Below, one piece after another: positions 10,067 through 22,533 of a stretch of 64,000 bases of DNA (position 1 is the first letter of the stretch; every line of letters begins with the position of its first letter). The notes beneath the pieces were generated by a model, which worked only from the letters and a program-made list of their open reading frames with translations, did no database searches and was not told where the DNA came from. The position numbers and the translations under genes are program-made. This stretch comes from Symbiodinium natans (lineage: Eukaryota; Sar; Dinophyceae; Suessiales; Symbiodiniaceae). The stretch lies in assembly GCA_905221605.1 (NCBI GenBank), contig CAJNDS010002316.1, forward strand, positions 269,001-333,000, in the 5' to 3' direction.

Positions 10067-11762
10067 GCACAGGGTATCATCATTGCTTCCTGGATGATCA
10101 CAGCTCCTTGCAGGACGATAATGTGGAGGAGATGATGGATGCAGAGGTGGCTCTGGAGATGTCTACTCCAGGCCTGTATGCTTGCAGTGCTTTGCACCGC
10201 TTGCACTGCACAGGGCGCATGAAAGGACCTCAACTCGAGACGAACTAGCTTTGGAGAACCTGCCCCGGAGTCCTTTGTGCTTTGTGGCCAGACAAAGTGC
10301 AGCCCTGTGAGAAAATGACAGGAACGGGCTTCTTGGAGGAGGGCGAAGGTCGCTTCAGGCCCCTTCTTTTCGCTTCTGATGCCGTGGATCTTGGCAGTCC
10401 TTCAAGGGATCAGGTTCGCTCAGTGGTCCTTTTGGGTCAGATTCAATGGCATCCTCCTACAACTGGAAGACGCGTCCGGTTGTCCTGTCAAGAGGTAGAG
10501 AAAATACAGAGAGGTTTTCCAATCTGACATACAAAGAATAGTTAGGTTTTCCGATTCACACATAGAGCCTTTGGGTTGGGCACTTGTCCCGTAAGGAAGG
10601 GAAGGTTAGAAAGAAGGACATGCTTCAATAGCTCGTGCAAACTTGCTGTTCATGTCAGAGTGTTTGCAAATGGAGATGGGGGGAGAGGGGTTGGGGGGTG
10701 GGGGGGGGGGGGTGCGGGCTGCTGCTCCCCAACCCCGCGCTTTGTCATTGTTCAGCCCATGGACGCTTGCTTTGTAAAGAACATCAATGGTTGCGCCTCC
10801 CACCCCTCCCTCCCCCCCAACCCTCAACCCCTCCCCCTTCATGTTTCTGTTCGCGCGTGTAAGCTTGTAAGAAGATCATGTCCGGAAGAGGACTTGCATT
10901 CTTGCTTTGCATATTCAAAACATACGCATTCCTTCCAAACTCGAGATGAGAGCATAGCTTGCTTTGGACAGGGCGGTGCCCATGAAGAGGACTTGCGTTT
11001 AACAACACACTGGTCCTTGCCAAACCTGTGATGCCTGTCTGTACATGTAGAGGAAAAGAGAGGTTTGCCATAGCAAGTATGGAGGACGCACAAGAAGATG
11101 TAGGGAAAGCAAGGGATTTCCGATTAAAAAAGAGGTTCTCCTATTAAGAATACAAACAGACAAGAAGCTTCCCGATTACAGTATAGAGAAAGCGGAACTA
11201 AAATACAGAGACGACCGATGTCTTCCTATTCAAACATCGTGAAAACCAAGGGAATCCTAGTAAGATCTGCAGAAAATCGAGGTTTCGAATATAGAGTCTA
11301 GAGAAAGTGGAGGTTTTCGTAAACTAGCCAAAGCTTGTCTTGTTGTGCTTCATAGTGACACAGTGCTCCCAGCTTGTATGATTGCTCAAGAAGAGAGAGA
11401 GAGGCCTTGTATCTAGCATACTCACATATCCAAAGGCAGCCATACGACTACTCGGGTAGCGCAGCTAGTGGCAGAAGGCCCCTGCAGTTTCTGTCGCCAG
11501 GGTTTCTGAGCTTTTTTGTTTTTGCTGTTTCGCTGCTTCTGCCTGGCAGTTGTGGCGCGATCTTCTGTGCCTTGGCAGGATGCGGTTCTTTGCACTTCAT
11601 AGCAAAGGCTGAACACCAGGGCAGGTGAAGGCGTGTAGAAGGCAATGTCAGCCATTCATGTGCCCCCTTTTTTGTTCCTCTGAGCCCTCATAAACCTCAA
11701 CCTCAAAGCTGTGAGCCCCAAAAGCAAACCCGATTCCCAAACCAGAAAACCCCCAATCCTAC

Positions 11763-11820
11763 ACCCCAAAGCCCCAAAGCCCCAAAGCCCCAAAGCCCCA
11801 AAGCCCCAAAGCCCTAAAGC
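11763..11820. repeat. CCCCAAAG tandem tract
   Basis: Seven or so copies of an 8-bp unit CCCCAAAG grading into CCCTAAAG. The matching position in unit B (about 16096-16120) has far fewer copies, so the tract has expanded or contracted since the duplication. Confidence 0.75.
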
Positions 11821-12133
11821 CCTCATGAGCCCCAAGCAGCCCTTGAAAATCCTAAACCCATTGAAAATAGCCCAAAGCCCTGACAAAAACAAAAGAAGGC
11901 CCTACGCCGCAGGGTGGCAAGCCCTACACTCTAGACCCTGAACCCTTGAACCCTCAACCTTCCCCTAGCCCTGAACCCCAAAAAACGACTGAGATCACCC
12001 AGAAGCCCCGCCAAAACGGCGAAAAGCGAGGAAACTGTCACAGAATGCGGATAGGCAACACAAGGATCAGGAGAACCAGATGGAAACAACAGACGCAGTT
12101 GACGGGCTAGTCTGCATAGAAAGCCTGACATGA

Positions 12134-12763
12134 ATGACCTACATCGTGTTGCATTTCCAAGTCGTTCGAAGAACCGTGAAGCGAGCTTTCAGGGTTGCGG
12201 CTGTTTTGAAGGCTCGGACAGCCCTGGGAACTCCTGCTGCACGCAGAGGAAGAGCAAGATTTGCTGCGGACCAGGACAGGGTTCACAGGGTTCGGTGTTT
12301 TGGTCCAGAACGTTGGTGCAGAACCATCAATGCTGCGCACTCAAACTATGAACATCCTTCGGAGTGGGCGACCCCTCTTGTTTATCTGCACACTTTGCTG
12401 ACATGCGCAAGGCGCGCGTCAAGCACCAAGCAGTTCCGCCGCCTGAGATTTTTTGGGGCTTGTGGGAGCATCTCCGAAGAGCACGTGTGGGCTGAGCTCT
12501 GCTACCTGCAGGATTCCATTGCAGCAGAAGCGACCGGGGCTTTGCCTTGTGCAAAAAGGGCCCCGCCCCCCCTGCCGGCCCTCCTGGCGTCCCTCCTGGC
12601 GTCCCTCCTGGCGTCCCTCTTGGCGTCGCTGGCCCCTGGGGCCCTGGCCCCTGGGGCCCTGGCGCCTGGCGGTGAGTGGCGCGAGGTGTCTCGGGGGGCT
12701 CCAGCTAGCGACTTGTTTGCTGAGTTGACGTGGGCGCAAGTTGCTAATTGCAGTAGAGTCTGA
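12134..12763 (+). CDS. Hypothetical ORF in array unit A, plus strand
   Basis: An open frame of 209 codons. Its middle and end (SEEHVWAELCYLQDSIAAEA, then an Ala/Pro/Leu-rich minisatellite, then GEWREVSRGAPASDLFAEL) recur in unit B (16461-17018) and unit D (24688-25029). Unit C carries the same DNA but a small deletion shifts the frame before the end (20816-21085). The repeat section is a 12-bp/15-bp minisatellite that stays open in several frames, so length alone is weak evidence. No known domain. Confidence 0.25.
   Translation: MTYIVLHFQVVRRTVKRAFRVAAVLKARTALGTPAARRGRARFAADQDRVHRVRCFGPERWCRTINAAHSNYEHPSEWATPLVYLHTLLTCARRASSTKQFRRLRFFGACGSISEEHVWAELCYLQDSIAAEATGALPCAKRAPPPLPALLASLLASLLASLLASLAPGALAPGALAPGGEWREVSRGAPASDLFAELTWAQVANCSRV
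12576..12670. repeat. GC-rich minisatellite (CCTGGCGTCCCT and GCCCCTGGGGCCCTG units)
   Basis: Four copies of a 12-bp unit are followed by copies of a 15-bp unit. The counterparts in units B (about 16840-16927), C (about 20905-21033) and D (about 24785-24890) have different copy numbers and unit variants. D has largely switched to a GGGCCCTATGG-type unit. Confidence 0.75.
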
Positions 12764-13134
12764 ATGAAATCTCTGGTACCGCGACTCTGGGGCTCCTTTA
12801 TTCTTGAATCCTTGAAGCTCTTCTGGGGGCCTGGCACAAGGGCCGAGGCAAATGGAGCTGCCACGTGCCCTATGCGGCCGTGGCATCCGCTATCCCCTCA
12901 AGTGAGCTGCCACGTGCCCTATGCGGCCGTGGCATCCATCCAGCAGCAGTCAATCGCGCGCAGTCGTGCAGCGTGCAAAAAAAGGAGTGCTAGGCCGTGG
13001 TTGCGAGGCAGTCGTCGAGATGCTGAGTTTATGACCTTACACACCTGGCATGGGAGTCACCACATGCCGGCTGCTGACACTCGTAGGTTCAGTCGCCTTT
13101 CGGCGTAGCAAATCCTGAAGTGCGACTTGGAGTT

Positions 13135-16100
13135 TGCAGAGCTCTGGCCCACAGTCAAAAGCGTTGAAGTCTCTTAGTTGATTTTGACACACCTCCTCAT
13201 CATGCGCGCGATCCTGGTTGCCCGCAACCCAAGTTGTGACTTCGCTCATGCTTGCTGCGGACTTGTGATGCACCCTGCGACGTCTGCGCTGACGTAGACC
13301 TTAGAAGTGACAGCCTTCAGCCTTCATGGCGAGAACGGGGAACCAGGGCCCCCATGATCTACCTCTCTCTTCTCTGTGTTGCTGGCTTTTGTACAACCAT
13401 TCCTGCTTGCACCTTTTCGTCTGAACTACCTGTGTTTGAGCGAAAACAGGGTCTTTTCGAAGCTGTCTCGTGTCTCTATCTATAGAGCCAGATTCCAACC
13501 TGTTGCATGTCGTGTTCCAACCACCGAGACTCATAAGCAGAGTCCGTTTCCGGAGTGTTGGTGTTAAGGTTCCTGTGATCCTTGTCCGCCCACAATCCAT
13601 CACCCACTCACTCCAAGAACACTGCCCGACTAATGTGCTTGGTTTGATCAGTTTTTGCAGGTCATGTACATGAATCCTGATTTCGTAGATATCTTCAGGA
13701 ACCTGGACACAATTCACTTCCTTTCGAAAGAACCACTTTAACAGCTGTTTGCTTCGACAGTTGCTCGGAGATGAATTCAGCCAATCCATGTTGGAATTCA
13801 GCCAATCAATTTTGGAGCCTCCTGGGTTTAAAGAATTCTGGCCACACATAGCACATGTAAACGTATAAACGGTCGTATTCGCGCATACAAGAACTGGATT
13901 CAGGCCCGGCAGACCCCCCAGAGCAGGATCTCGGCCACAGTAGTGACAGCAAAAGATTGCTCCTTTGAGGCCATGTTTGCCCTGCTCACGGTTGGCTCCT
14001 TTGCAGAAGCCTGGCTGAAATTCCACTCTTCTTCATTGCAAACTCTGGAGATGCAATGGTGTTGGGTAGTGCTGCTATGGCCTCCTCTTCTGGATTCGAA
14101 AATTCCTCTGGGCTCAGGATGAGTCGATGAAAGCGTTGGCTGCAGATGACGAGTCTGCCACTCTCAACTTGCTTCAGAAGAAGGGAGCTTTGCAAACCGA
14201 GGAGAGCGGGGTTTCGCAGTGTCTTGAGCACTTTCCCTAAATGATTGACAAAGATCTCGGTGGTCTTCTGCCCGTCGCTTCTCAATGACTCAATGAGTGG
14301 CTGTAAGTCGGTCATGTGCGCGGGCGTTCTCATGCGCAGTATGACATCTTGCTGCGAAGCTCCCCGAAGTAGCTCCCCCCCAAGCCGACGCAAGAGCCGC
14401 ATGCACAGGGTATCATCATTGCTTCCTGGATGATCACAGCTCCTTGCAGGACGAGAATGTGGAGGAGATGATGGATGCAGAGGTGGCTCTGGAGATGTCT
14501 ACTCCAGGCCTGTATGCTTGCAGTGCTTTGCACCGCTTGCACTGCACAGGGCGCATGAAAGGACCTCAACTCGAGACGAACTAGCTTTGGAGAACCTGCC
14601 CCGGAGTCCTTTGTGCTTTGTGGCCAGACAAAGTGCAGCCCTGTGAGAAAATGACAGGAACGGGCTTCTTGGAGGAGGGCGAAGGTCGCTTCAGGCCCCT
14701 TCTTTTCGCTTCTGATGCCGTGGATCTTGGCAGTCCTTCAAGGGATCAGGTTCGCTCAGTGGTCCTTTTGGGTCAGATTCAATGGCATCCTCCTACAACT
14801 GGAAGACGCGTCCGGTTGTCCTGTCAAGAGGTAGAGAAAATACAGAGAGGTTTTCCAATCTGACATACAAAGAATAGTTAGGTTTTCCGATTCACACATA
14901 GAGCCTTTGGGTTGGGCACTTGTCCCGTAAGGAAGGGAAGGTTAGAAAGAAGGACATGCTTCAATAGCTCGTGCAAACTTGCTGTTCATGTCAGAGTGTT
15001 TGCAAATGGAGATGGGGGGAGAGGGGTTGGGGGGTGGGGGGGGGGGGGTGCGGGCTGCTGCTCCCCAACCCCGCGCTTTGTCATTGTTCAGCCCATGGAC
15101 GCTTGCTTTGTAAAGAACATCAATGGTTGCGCCTCCCACCCCTCCCTCCCCCCCAACCCTCAACCCCTCCCCCTTCATGTTTCTGTTCGCGCGTGTAAGC
15201 TTGTAAGAAGATCATGTCCGGAAGAGGACTTGCATTCTTGCTTTGCATATTCAAAACATACGCATTCCTTCCAAACTCGAGATGAGAGCATAGCTTGCTT
15301 TGGACAGGGCGGTGCCCATGAAGAGGACTTGCGTTTAACAACACACTGGTCCTTGCCAAACCTGTGATGCCTGTCTGTACATGTAGAGGAAAAGAGAGGT
15401 TTGCCTTAGCAAGTATGGAGGACGCACAAGAAGATGTAGGGAAAGCAAGGGATTTCCGATTAAAAAAGAGGTTCTCCTATTAAGAATACAAACAGACAAG
15501 AAGCTTCCCGATTACAGTATAGAGAAAGCGGAACTAAAATACAGAGACGACCGATGTCTTCCTATTCAAACATCGTGAAAACCAAGGGCTTCCTAGTAAG
15601 ATCTGCAGAAAATCGAGGTTTCGAATATAGAGTCTAGAGAAAGTGGAGGCTTTCGTAAACTAGCCAGAGCTTGTCTTGTTGTGCTTCATAGTGACAGCTC
15701 CCAGCTTGTATGATTGTTTGCTCAAGAAAAGAGAGAGGCCTTGTATCTAGCATATTCACATATCCAAAGGCAGCCATACGATTACTCGGGTAGCGCAGCC
15801 AGTGGCAGAAGGCCCCTGCAGTTTCTGTCGCCAGGGTTTCTGAGTTTTTTGTTTTTGCTGTTTCGCTGCTTCGGCCAGTTGTGGCGCGATCTTCTGTGCC
15901 TTGGCAGCATGCGATTTTTGCAGTCACTTCATAGCAAAGGCTGAACACCAGGGCAGGTGTGTAGAAGGCGTGTGGCAATGTCAGCCATTCATGTGCCCCC
16001 TTTTTTGTTCCTCTGAGCCCTCATAAACCTCGACCTCAAAGCTGTGAGCCCCAAAAGCAAACCCGATTCCCAAACCGGAAAACCCCAAATCCTACACCCC

Positions 16101-17381
16101 AAAGCCCTAAAGCCCTCATGAGCCCTCATGAGCCCCAAGCAGCCCTTGAAAATCCTAAACCCATTGAGCCCAAAGCGCTGAAAAAACAAAAGAAGGTCTA
16201 GATCCTGAACCCTTGAACCCTCAACCTTCCCCTAGCCCTGAACCCCCAAAAACGACTGAGATCACCCAGAAGCCCCGCCAAAACGGCGAAAAGCGAGGAA
16301 ACTGTCACAGAATGCGGATAGGCAACACAAGGATCAGGAGAACCAGATGGAAACAACAGACGCAGTTGACGGGCTAGTCTGCATAGAAAGCCTGGCATGA
16401 ATGACCTACATCGTGTTGCATTCCCAGTCGTTCGAAGAACCGTGAAGCGAGCTTCCAGGGTTGCGGATGTTTTTGAAGGCTCGGACAGCCCTGGGAACTC
16501 CTGCTGCACGCAGAGGAAGAGCAAGATTTGCTGCGGACCAGGACAGGGTTCACAGGGTTCGATGTTTTGGTCCAGAACGTTGGTGCAGAACCATCAATGC
16601 TGCGCACTCAAACTATGAACATCCTTCGGAGTGGGCGACCCCTCTTGTTTATCTGCACACTTTGCTGACATGCGCAAGGCGCGCGTCAAGCACCAAGCAG
16701 TTCCGCCGCCTGAGATTTTTTGGGGCTTGTGGGAGCATCTCCGAAGAGCACGTGTGGGCTGAGCTCTGCCACCTGCAGGATTCCATTGCAGCAGAAGCGA
16801 CCGGGGTTTTGCCTTGTGCAAAAAGGGCCCCGCCCCCCCTGCTGGCCCTCCTGGCGGCCCTCCTGGCGTCCCTCTTGGCGTCGCTGGCCCCTGGGGCCCT
16901 GGCCCCTGGGGCCCTGGCGCCTGGCGGTGAGTGGCGCGAGGTGTCTCGGAGGGCTCCAGCTAGCGGCTTGTTTGCTGAGTTGACGTGGGCGCAAGTTGCT
17001 AATTGCAGTAGAGTCTGAATGAAATCTCTGGTCCGCGACTCTGGGGCTCCTTTATTCTTGAAGCTCTTCTGGGGGCCTGGCACAAGGGCCGAGGCAAATG
17101 GAGCTGCCACGTGCCCTATGCGGCCGTGGCATCCGCTATCCCCTCAAGTGAGCTGCCACGTGCCCTATGCGGCCGTGGCATCCATCCAGCAGCAGTCAAT
17201 CTCGCGCAGTCGTGCAGCGTGCAAAAAAGGAGTGCTAGGACGTGGTTTCGAGGCATTCGTCGAGATGCTGAGTTTATGACCTTACACACCTGGCATGGGA
17301 GTCACGACATGCCGGCTGCTGAAACGCGTGGGCCCAGTCGCCTTTCGGCGTAGCAAATTCTGCAGTGCGACTTGGAGTTTT
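13135..17381. repeat. Tandem array unit B (about 4.25 kb)
   Basis: It begins at the same junction phrase as unit A. The block 13940-15600 is nearly identical to 9600-11260, including non-coding poly-G runs, which argues for a very recent duplication or gene conversion. The family B and D elements of unit A are missing here, so they inserted only into the A lineage or were lost from B. Confidence 0.85.
13986..14402 (-). CDS. Hypothetical ORF in array unit B
   Basis: 138 codons, identical to the unit A frame apart from a three-residue deletion near SPEEF and a Glu to Gly change. See the unit A entry for the conserved core. Confidence 0.35.
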   Translation of the reverse strand: MRLLRRLGGELLRGASQQDVILRMRTPAHMTDLQPLIESLRSDGQKTTEIFVNHLGKVLKTLRNPALLGLQSSLLLKQVESGRLVICSQRFHRLILSPEEFSNPEEEAIAALPNTIASPEFAMKKSGISARLLQRSQP

Positions 17382-20300
17382 TGCAGAGCTCTGGCCCAAA
17401 GTCAAAAGCGTTGAAGTCTCTTAGTTGATTTTGACACACCTCCTCATCATGCGCGCGATCCTGGTTGCCCGCAACCCAACTTGTGACCTCGCTCATGCTT
17501 GCTGTGGATTTGCGATGCACGCTGTGACGTGTGCGCTGACGTAGACCTCAATGTGACAGTCGTCAGCCTTCAGGGCGAGAACGGGGAACCAGGGCCCCCA
17601 TGATCTACCTCTCTCTTGTGTTGCTGGCTTTGTACAACCATTCCTGCTTGCACCTTTTCGTCTAAATACCTGTGCTTGAGCGAAAACAGGTTTTTTTTCG
17701 AAGCTGTCTCGTGTCTCTAGCAAGACAGCCAGATTCCAACCTGTTGCATGTCGCGTTCAAACCACCGAGACTCATAAGCAGAGTCCGTTTCTGGATTTTG
17801 GTGTTAAGGTTTCTGTGATCCTTGTCCGCCACAATCCATCACCCACTCACTCCAAGAACACTGCCCGACTAATGTGCTTGGTTTGTTCAGTTTTTGCAGG
17901 TCATGTACATGAATCCTGATTTCGTATATATCTTCAGGAACCTGGACACAATTCAATTCCCTTTCGAAAGAACTACTTTAACAGCTGTTTGCTTCGACAG
18001 TTGCTCGGAGATGAATTCAGCCAATCCATGTTGGAATTCAGCCAATCAATTTTGGAGCCTCCTGGATTTAAAGAATTCTGGCCACACATATCACATATAA
18101 ACGTATAAACGGTCGTATTCGCGCATATAAGAAATGGATTCAGGCCCGGCAGACTTTCCAGAGCTTTTTCTCGGCGCCAGCAAAAGATTGCTCCTTTGAG
18201 GCCATGTTTGCCCTGCTCACGGTTGGCTCCTTTGCAGAAGCCTGGCTGAAATTCCACTCTTCTTCATTGCAAACTCTGGAGATGCAATGGTGTTGGGTAG
18301 TGCTGACATGGTCTCCTCTTCTGGATTCGAAAATTCCTCCGGGCTCAGGATGAGTCGATGCAAGCGTTGGCTGCAGATGACGAGTCTGCCACTCTCAACT
18401 TGCTTCAGAAGAAGGGAGCTATGCAAACCGAGGAGGGCGGGGTTTCGCAGTGTCTTGAGCACTTTCCCTATAAATGATTGACAAAGATCTCGGAGGTCTT
18501 CTGGCCGCTGGTTCTCAATTAAGCCTGTAAGTCGGACTTGCTTTGCTACCTCCCGGCCGGCAACAGCGGAGCTCCCCCAAAAGTAGCTCCCCCGAAGCTG
18601 ACGCCAGAGCCACATGCACAGGGTGTCATCATTTTTCACCCGGATGATCACACCTTGTTAGGACGAGAATGTGGAGGAGATGATGGATGCAGAGGTGGCT
18701 CTGGAGATGTCTACTCCAGGCCTGTATGCTAGCTTTGCAGAACCTGCCCCGGAGTCTTTCGTGCTTTGTGGCCTGACAAAGTGCAGCCCTGTGAGGAGCG
18801 GCCTTCTTGGAGGAGGGCGAGGGTCGCTTCAGGCGCTTCTGTTCACTTTCTGAAGTTGAGTGAAGTAGTGAAGTGCTGCCGTGGATCTTGGCAGTCCTTC
18901 AAGGGATCATGTTCGCTCGGTTCTTTTCAGTCAGATTCGAAATCATCCTCCTGCAACTAGAAGGTGCGTCCCACTGTCCTGTCAGGAGAAAGAGAACATA
19001 CAGAGGATTTCTGTTTTAAAATGTAGAGAATACTTTGGTTTTCCGATTCAAACATAGAGCTGTTGGGTTGGCCACTTGTCCCGTAAGTAAGGCAGGAAAG
19101 AAGGAAGGAAATACTTTCATGGCCCGTGCAAACCTGCTTTTCATGCCAGACTTGTGTTTGCTGGTGGCGATGGGGTAGCGGGGGGGAGGGGGGCGGGCTG
19201 CTGCTCACCCCAATCCCGCGCTTTGTCGTTGATTGCGCAGCCCATGCAAACTTGCTTTGCTTTGTCACGAACATCAGCCCACGAAGCGGACGGGTCTTTT
19301 GAAAACGATTCTTTGCAAATGCGCCTCCCCCAACCCTCCCACCCCCCTGTGTGTCTTTCTTGCTTTGGTTCTTGCCTTCCCTGTCTGTACATGTAGAGGC
19401 AATAGAAGTTTTCCTAAGCAAGTATAGAGGACGCAGAAGAAGATGTAGAGAAAGCAAAGGATTTCCGATTGGAAAAGAGGTTCTCAGGCTCCTATCCAGA
19501 ATGCAAACAAAATAGAAGCTTGCCGACTCTACAGTGTAGAGATCAAGGAACGAACATATAGAAATGATCGAGGTTCTCCCATTCAAATATCGTGAAAACA
19601 AAGGGCTTCCTAGTAAGATCTACAGAAAATCGAGGCTTCATGTTTTCCTACTGGGACATAGAGTCCAGAGAAAGCGGAGGTTGTCGTATCTTCAACCCGA
19701 AAGCAAAAAGTGTTAAAATCCCCAATCTACTCTGCAGCCAAGCAGAATTGCACAGCCGCAGCTTGTCTTGCTGTGCTTCATAGTGACATTGTGCTCCCAG
19801 TTTGCATGATTTGTTTGCTTAAGCAAAGAGAGAGGCCTTGTCTCCAGCATATTCCTTCTCAGTTGCCCTTGCTTTCTGGGCCCATGTTTGTGTTTGTTTT
19901 TTTTTGCTGTTTCGCCGCTCAACTGCCAGTTGTGGCGCGATCTTCTGCGCCTTGGCAAGATGTTCAGTCTTTTCAGTCACTACCAAAGGCTGAACGCCAG
20001 GGCAGGTCTTAGAAGGCCAAGCAAGTGTCAGCTGAGCTTGTCGTGTGCCCTCTTTTGTACCTCAAGCCCTCAACCAGAAACTCAAAAACCTCTGAGCCCA
20101 AAGCCCTGATCGCCTAAACCCTATTCCCAAAATCCCACGCCCTAAAGCGCTAAAGCCCAATCTTGAGAATCCTAAACCCAGAAATAGCCTTAAGCCCTGA
20201 AAGAACACTAAGAGAACACTAAGGCCCTAAACCCCACCTACAAATGGGAGTGTTGGGTGGCAAGCCCTCCTACACTCTAGACCCTGAACCCTCAACCTTC

Positions 20301-21462
20301 CCCGAGCCCCCAAACCCTGAAACCCTAAGCTCTAAACCCCAAGAAACGACTGAGATCACCCAGAAGCCCCACGAAACCGGTGAAAAAGGAAGAAGCTGCA
20401 CAGAATGCGGATAGGCAACACAAGGATCAGGAGAGCCTGGCGGAAACAACAGACGCGGTTGACTAGTCGGCATAGAAAACCTGACATGACTGACCTACAA
20501 TGCATTTCCAAGTCGTTTGAAGAACTGTGAAGCAAGCTTCCAGGGTTGCGGATGTTTCTGAAGGCTCGGACAGCCCTGGGAACTCCTGCTGCACACAGAG
20601 GAAGAGCAAGATTTGCTGCGGACCAGGACAGGGGTTGGTTTCAGTGTTTTGGGGGGCTCTGTATGTGCATCCTTTTTTGCGCTGGTGTTGGCCTACACTT
20701 GTCTGTAGTCCAGAGAGAGATCCGTGCAGAACCATGAACGCTGCCATGAATGCTGCAATAGCAGTTCCGCCACTGAGATTTCTTTGGGGCTTGTGGGAGC
20801 ATCTCAGAAGAGCACGTGTGGGCTGAGCTTGAATGCTACCTGCAGGATTCCATTGCAGCAGAAGCGACCGGGGCTTTGCCTTGTGCAGACCCGGCCCCGC
20901 CCCCCCTGCCGGCCCGCCTGCCGGCCCGCCTGGCGTCCCTCCTGGCGTCCCTCCTGGCGTTCCTCTTGGCGTCGCTGGCCCCTGGGGTCCTGGCCCCTGG
21001 GGCCCTGGCCCCTGGGGCCCTGGCCCCTGGCGGTGAGCGGCGGGAGGTGTTTCGGGGGGCTCCAGCGACTTGTTTGCTGAGTTGACGTGGGCGCATGTTG
21101 CCAATTGCGGTACAGTCTGAGGATGAAATCTCTGGTACCGCGACTGGGGGGCCTTGCACAAGGGCCGAAGCAAATTGAGCTGCGCGTGCCCAATGCGGCC
21201 GTGGCATCCCTCTCTTCCCCCTATTCCGCTATCCCCTCAAGTCCGTTTTCACATGTGTTCCAGCAGCAGTCAAACCCGCCGCGCAGTCGTGCAGCGTGCA
21301 AAAAAAGGAGTGCTATAGGACGTGGTTTCGAGGCAGTCGTCGAGATGCTGAGTTTATGACCTTACACACCTGGCATGGGAGTCACCACATGCCGGCTGCT
21401 GACACTCGTGGGCCCCAGTCGCCTTTCGGCGTGGCAAGTTCTGCAGTGCGACTTGGAGTTTG
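17382..21462. repeat. Tandem array unit C (about 4.1 kb)
   Basis: Same order of landmarks as A and B but clearly diverged: different segments around 18490-18620, extra text at about 19640-19760, and an altered minisatellite. It shares derived changes with D (for example the GAGGTCTTCTGGCCGCTGG region), so C and D form one subgroup and A and B another. Confidence 0.8.
18217..18651 (-). CDS. Hypothetical ORF in array unit C
   Basis: 144 codons. It keeps the VLKTLRNPALLGL and LVICSQRLHRLILSPEEF core but has a different N-terminal half (REVAKQVRLTGLIENQRPED) shared with unit D. Function unknown. Confidence 0.35.
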   Translation of the reverse strand: MIIRVKNDDTLCMWLWRQLRGSYFWGSSAVAGREVAKQVRLTGLIENQRPEDLRDLCQSFIGKVLKTLRNPALLGLHSSLLLKQVESGRLVICSQRLHRLILSPEEFSNPEEETMSALPNTIASPEFAMKKSGISARLLQRSQP

Positions 21463-22533
21463 CAGAGCTCTGGCCCAAAGTCAAAAGCGTTGAAGTCTCT
21501 TAGTTGATTTCACACAGCCGTCATGCGCGCGATCCTGCTTGCCCGCAACCCAAGTTGTGACCTCGCTCATGCTTGCTGTGGATTTGCGATGCACGCTGTG
21601 ACGTGTGCGCTGACGTAGACCTCAATGTGACAGTCGTCAGCCTTCATGGCGAGAACGGGGACCGGGGCTTCGGAAATTGAAAGTCAAGGCCAAACGATCA
21701 GTTTTCGGATGATTCCAAGTGATCGTTTCATCTGTGTTGTTGTATCGAATGCTGATCACAAAAGCAGGCTGCGCCCTTTCTGTTCTTTTGCTACACCGCT
21801 GCGAACTGCTATCTCGTTCTACTGGAAAGGAAGTTCGGGCAAATTGCATGTACGGCGAGGTGCCGCGCACACATGCATATATGTTGTTTATATATATATA
21901 TATATATAAATATGTATGCATTTCTATCTATATCTGTGTATATGTGGTCACCCCCACGATGTGCCTCTCTCTTCTCTGCGTTGCTTGCTGTTGTACAACC
22001 ATTCCCGCTTGCACCTTTTCGTCTAACTACCTGTGTTTGGGCAAAAACAGGTTTTTTTTCGAAACTGTCTCGTGTCTCTATCTATCGAGCCAGATTCCAA
22101 CTTGTTGCATGTCGTTGTCAAACCACCGAGACTCATAAGCAGAATCCGTTTCTGGAGTGTTGGTGTTAAGGTTCCTGTGATCCTTGTCCGCCCACAATCC
22201 ACCACCGACCCACCCACTCCAAGAACACTTCCCGGCTAGTGTGCTTGGTTTGTTCAGTCTTCAGGTCATGTAAATGAATCCTGATTTCGTAGATATCTCC
22301 AGGAACCTGGACACAATTCGGATCTTTTCGAAAGAACTACTTTAACAGCTGTCTGCTTCGACAATTCTTCGGAAATGACCTCAGCCAATCAATTGTGGAG
22401 CCTCCTGGATTTAGAGAAGTCCGGGCCACGCATTCATAAACGGTCGTATTCGCGCGTGGAGAGCGCAGAGCATTTTTTCTCGGCGCCAGAGTGACACCAA
22501 AAGATTGCTCCTTTGAGGCCATGTTTGCCATGC

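Larger units (their letters stand above)
8424..13134. repeat. Tandem array unit A (about 4.7 kb)
   Basis: The unit starts at the shared phrase GCAGAGCTCTGGCCCAAA, which recurs at 13135, 17382, 21463 and (eroded) 25312. It contains two MITE insertions (8591-8681, 8825-8903) absent from the other units, a conserved minus-strand ORF (9641-10066), a G-rich block (about 10678-10712), a CCCCAAAG tract and a GC-rich minisatellite. From about 9600 to 11260 it is almost identical to unit B with an offset of 4336. Confidence 0.85.

Noticed and set aside
10282-11031. Plus-strand ORFs of 81 and 151 codons identical in units A and B
   Set aside because: Identity reflects near-identical DNA of A and B, including the non-coding poly-G; the frames are not kept in units C and D.
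13301-14026. 241-codon minus-strand ORF in unit B
   Set aside because: It covers the junction and spacer region, is broken in the other units and shows no domain; only the neighbouring ORF core is conserved.
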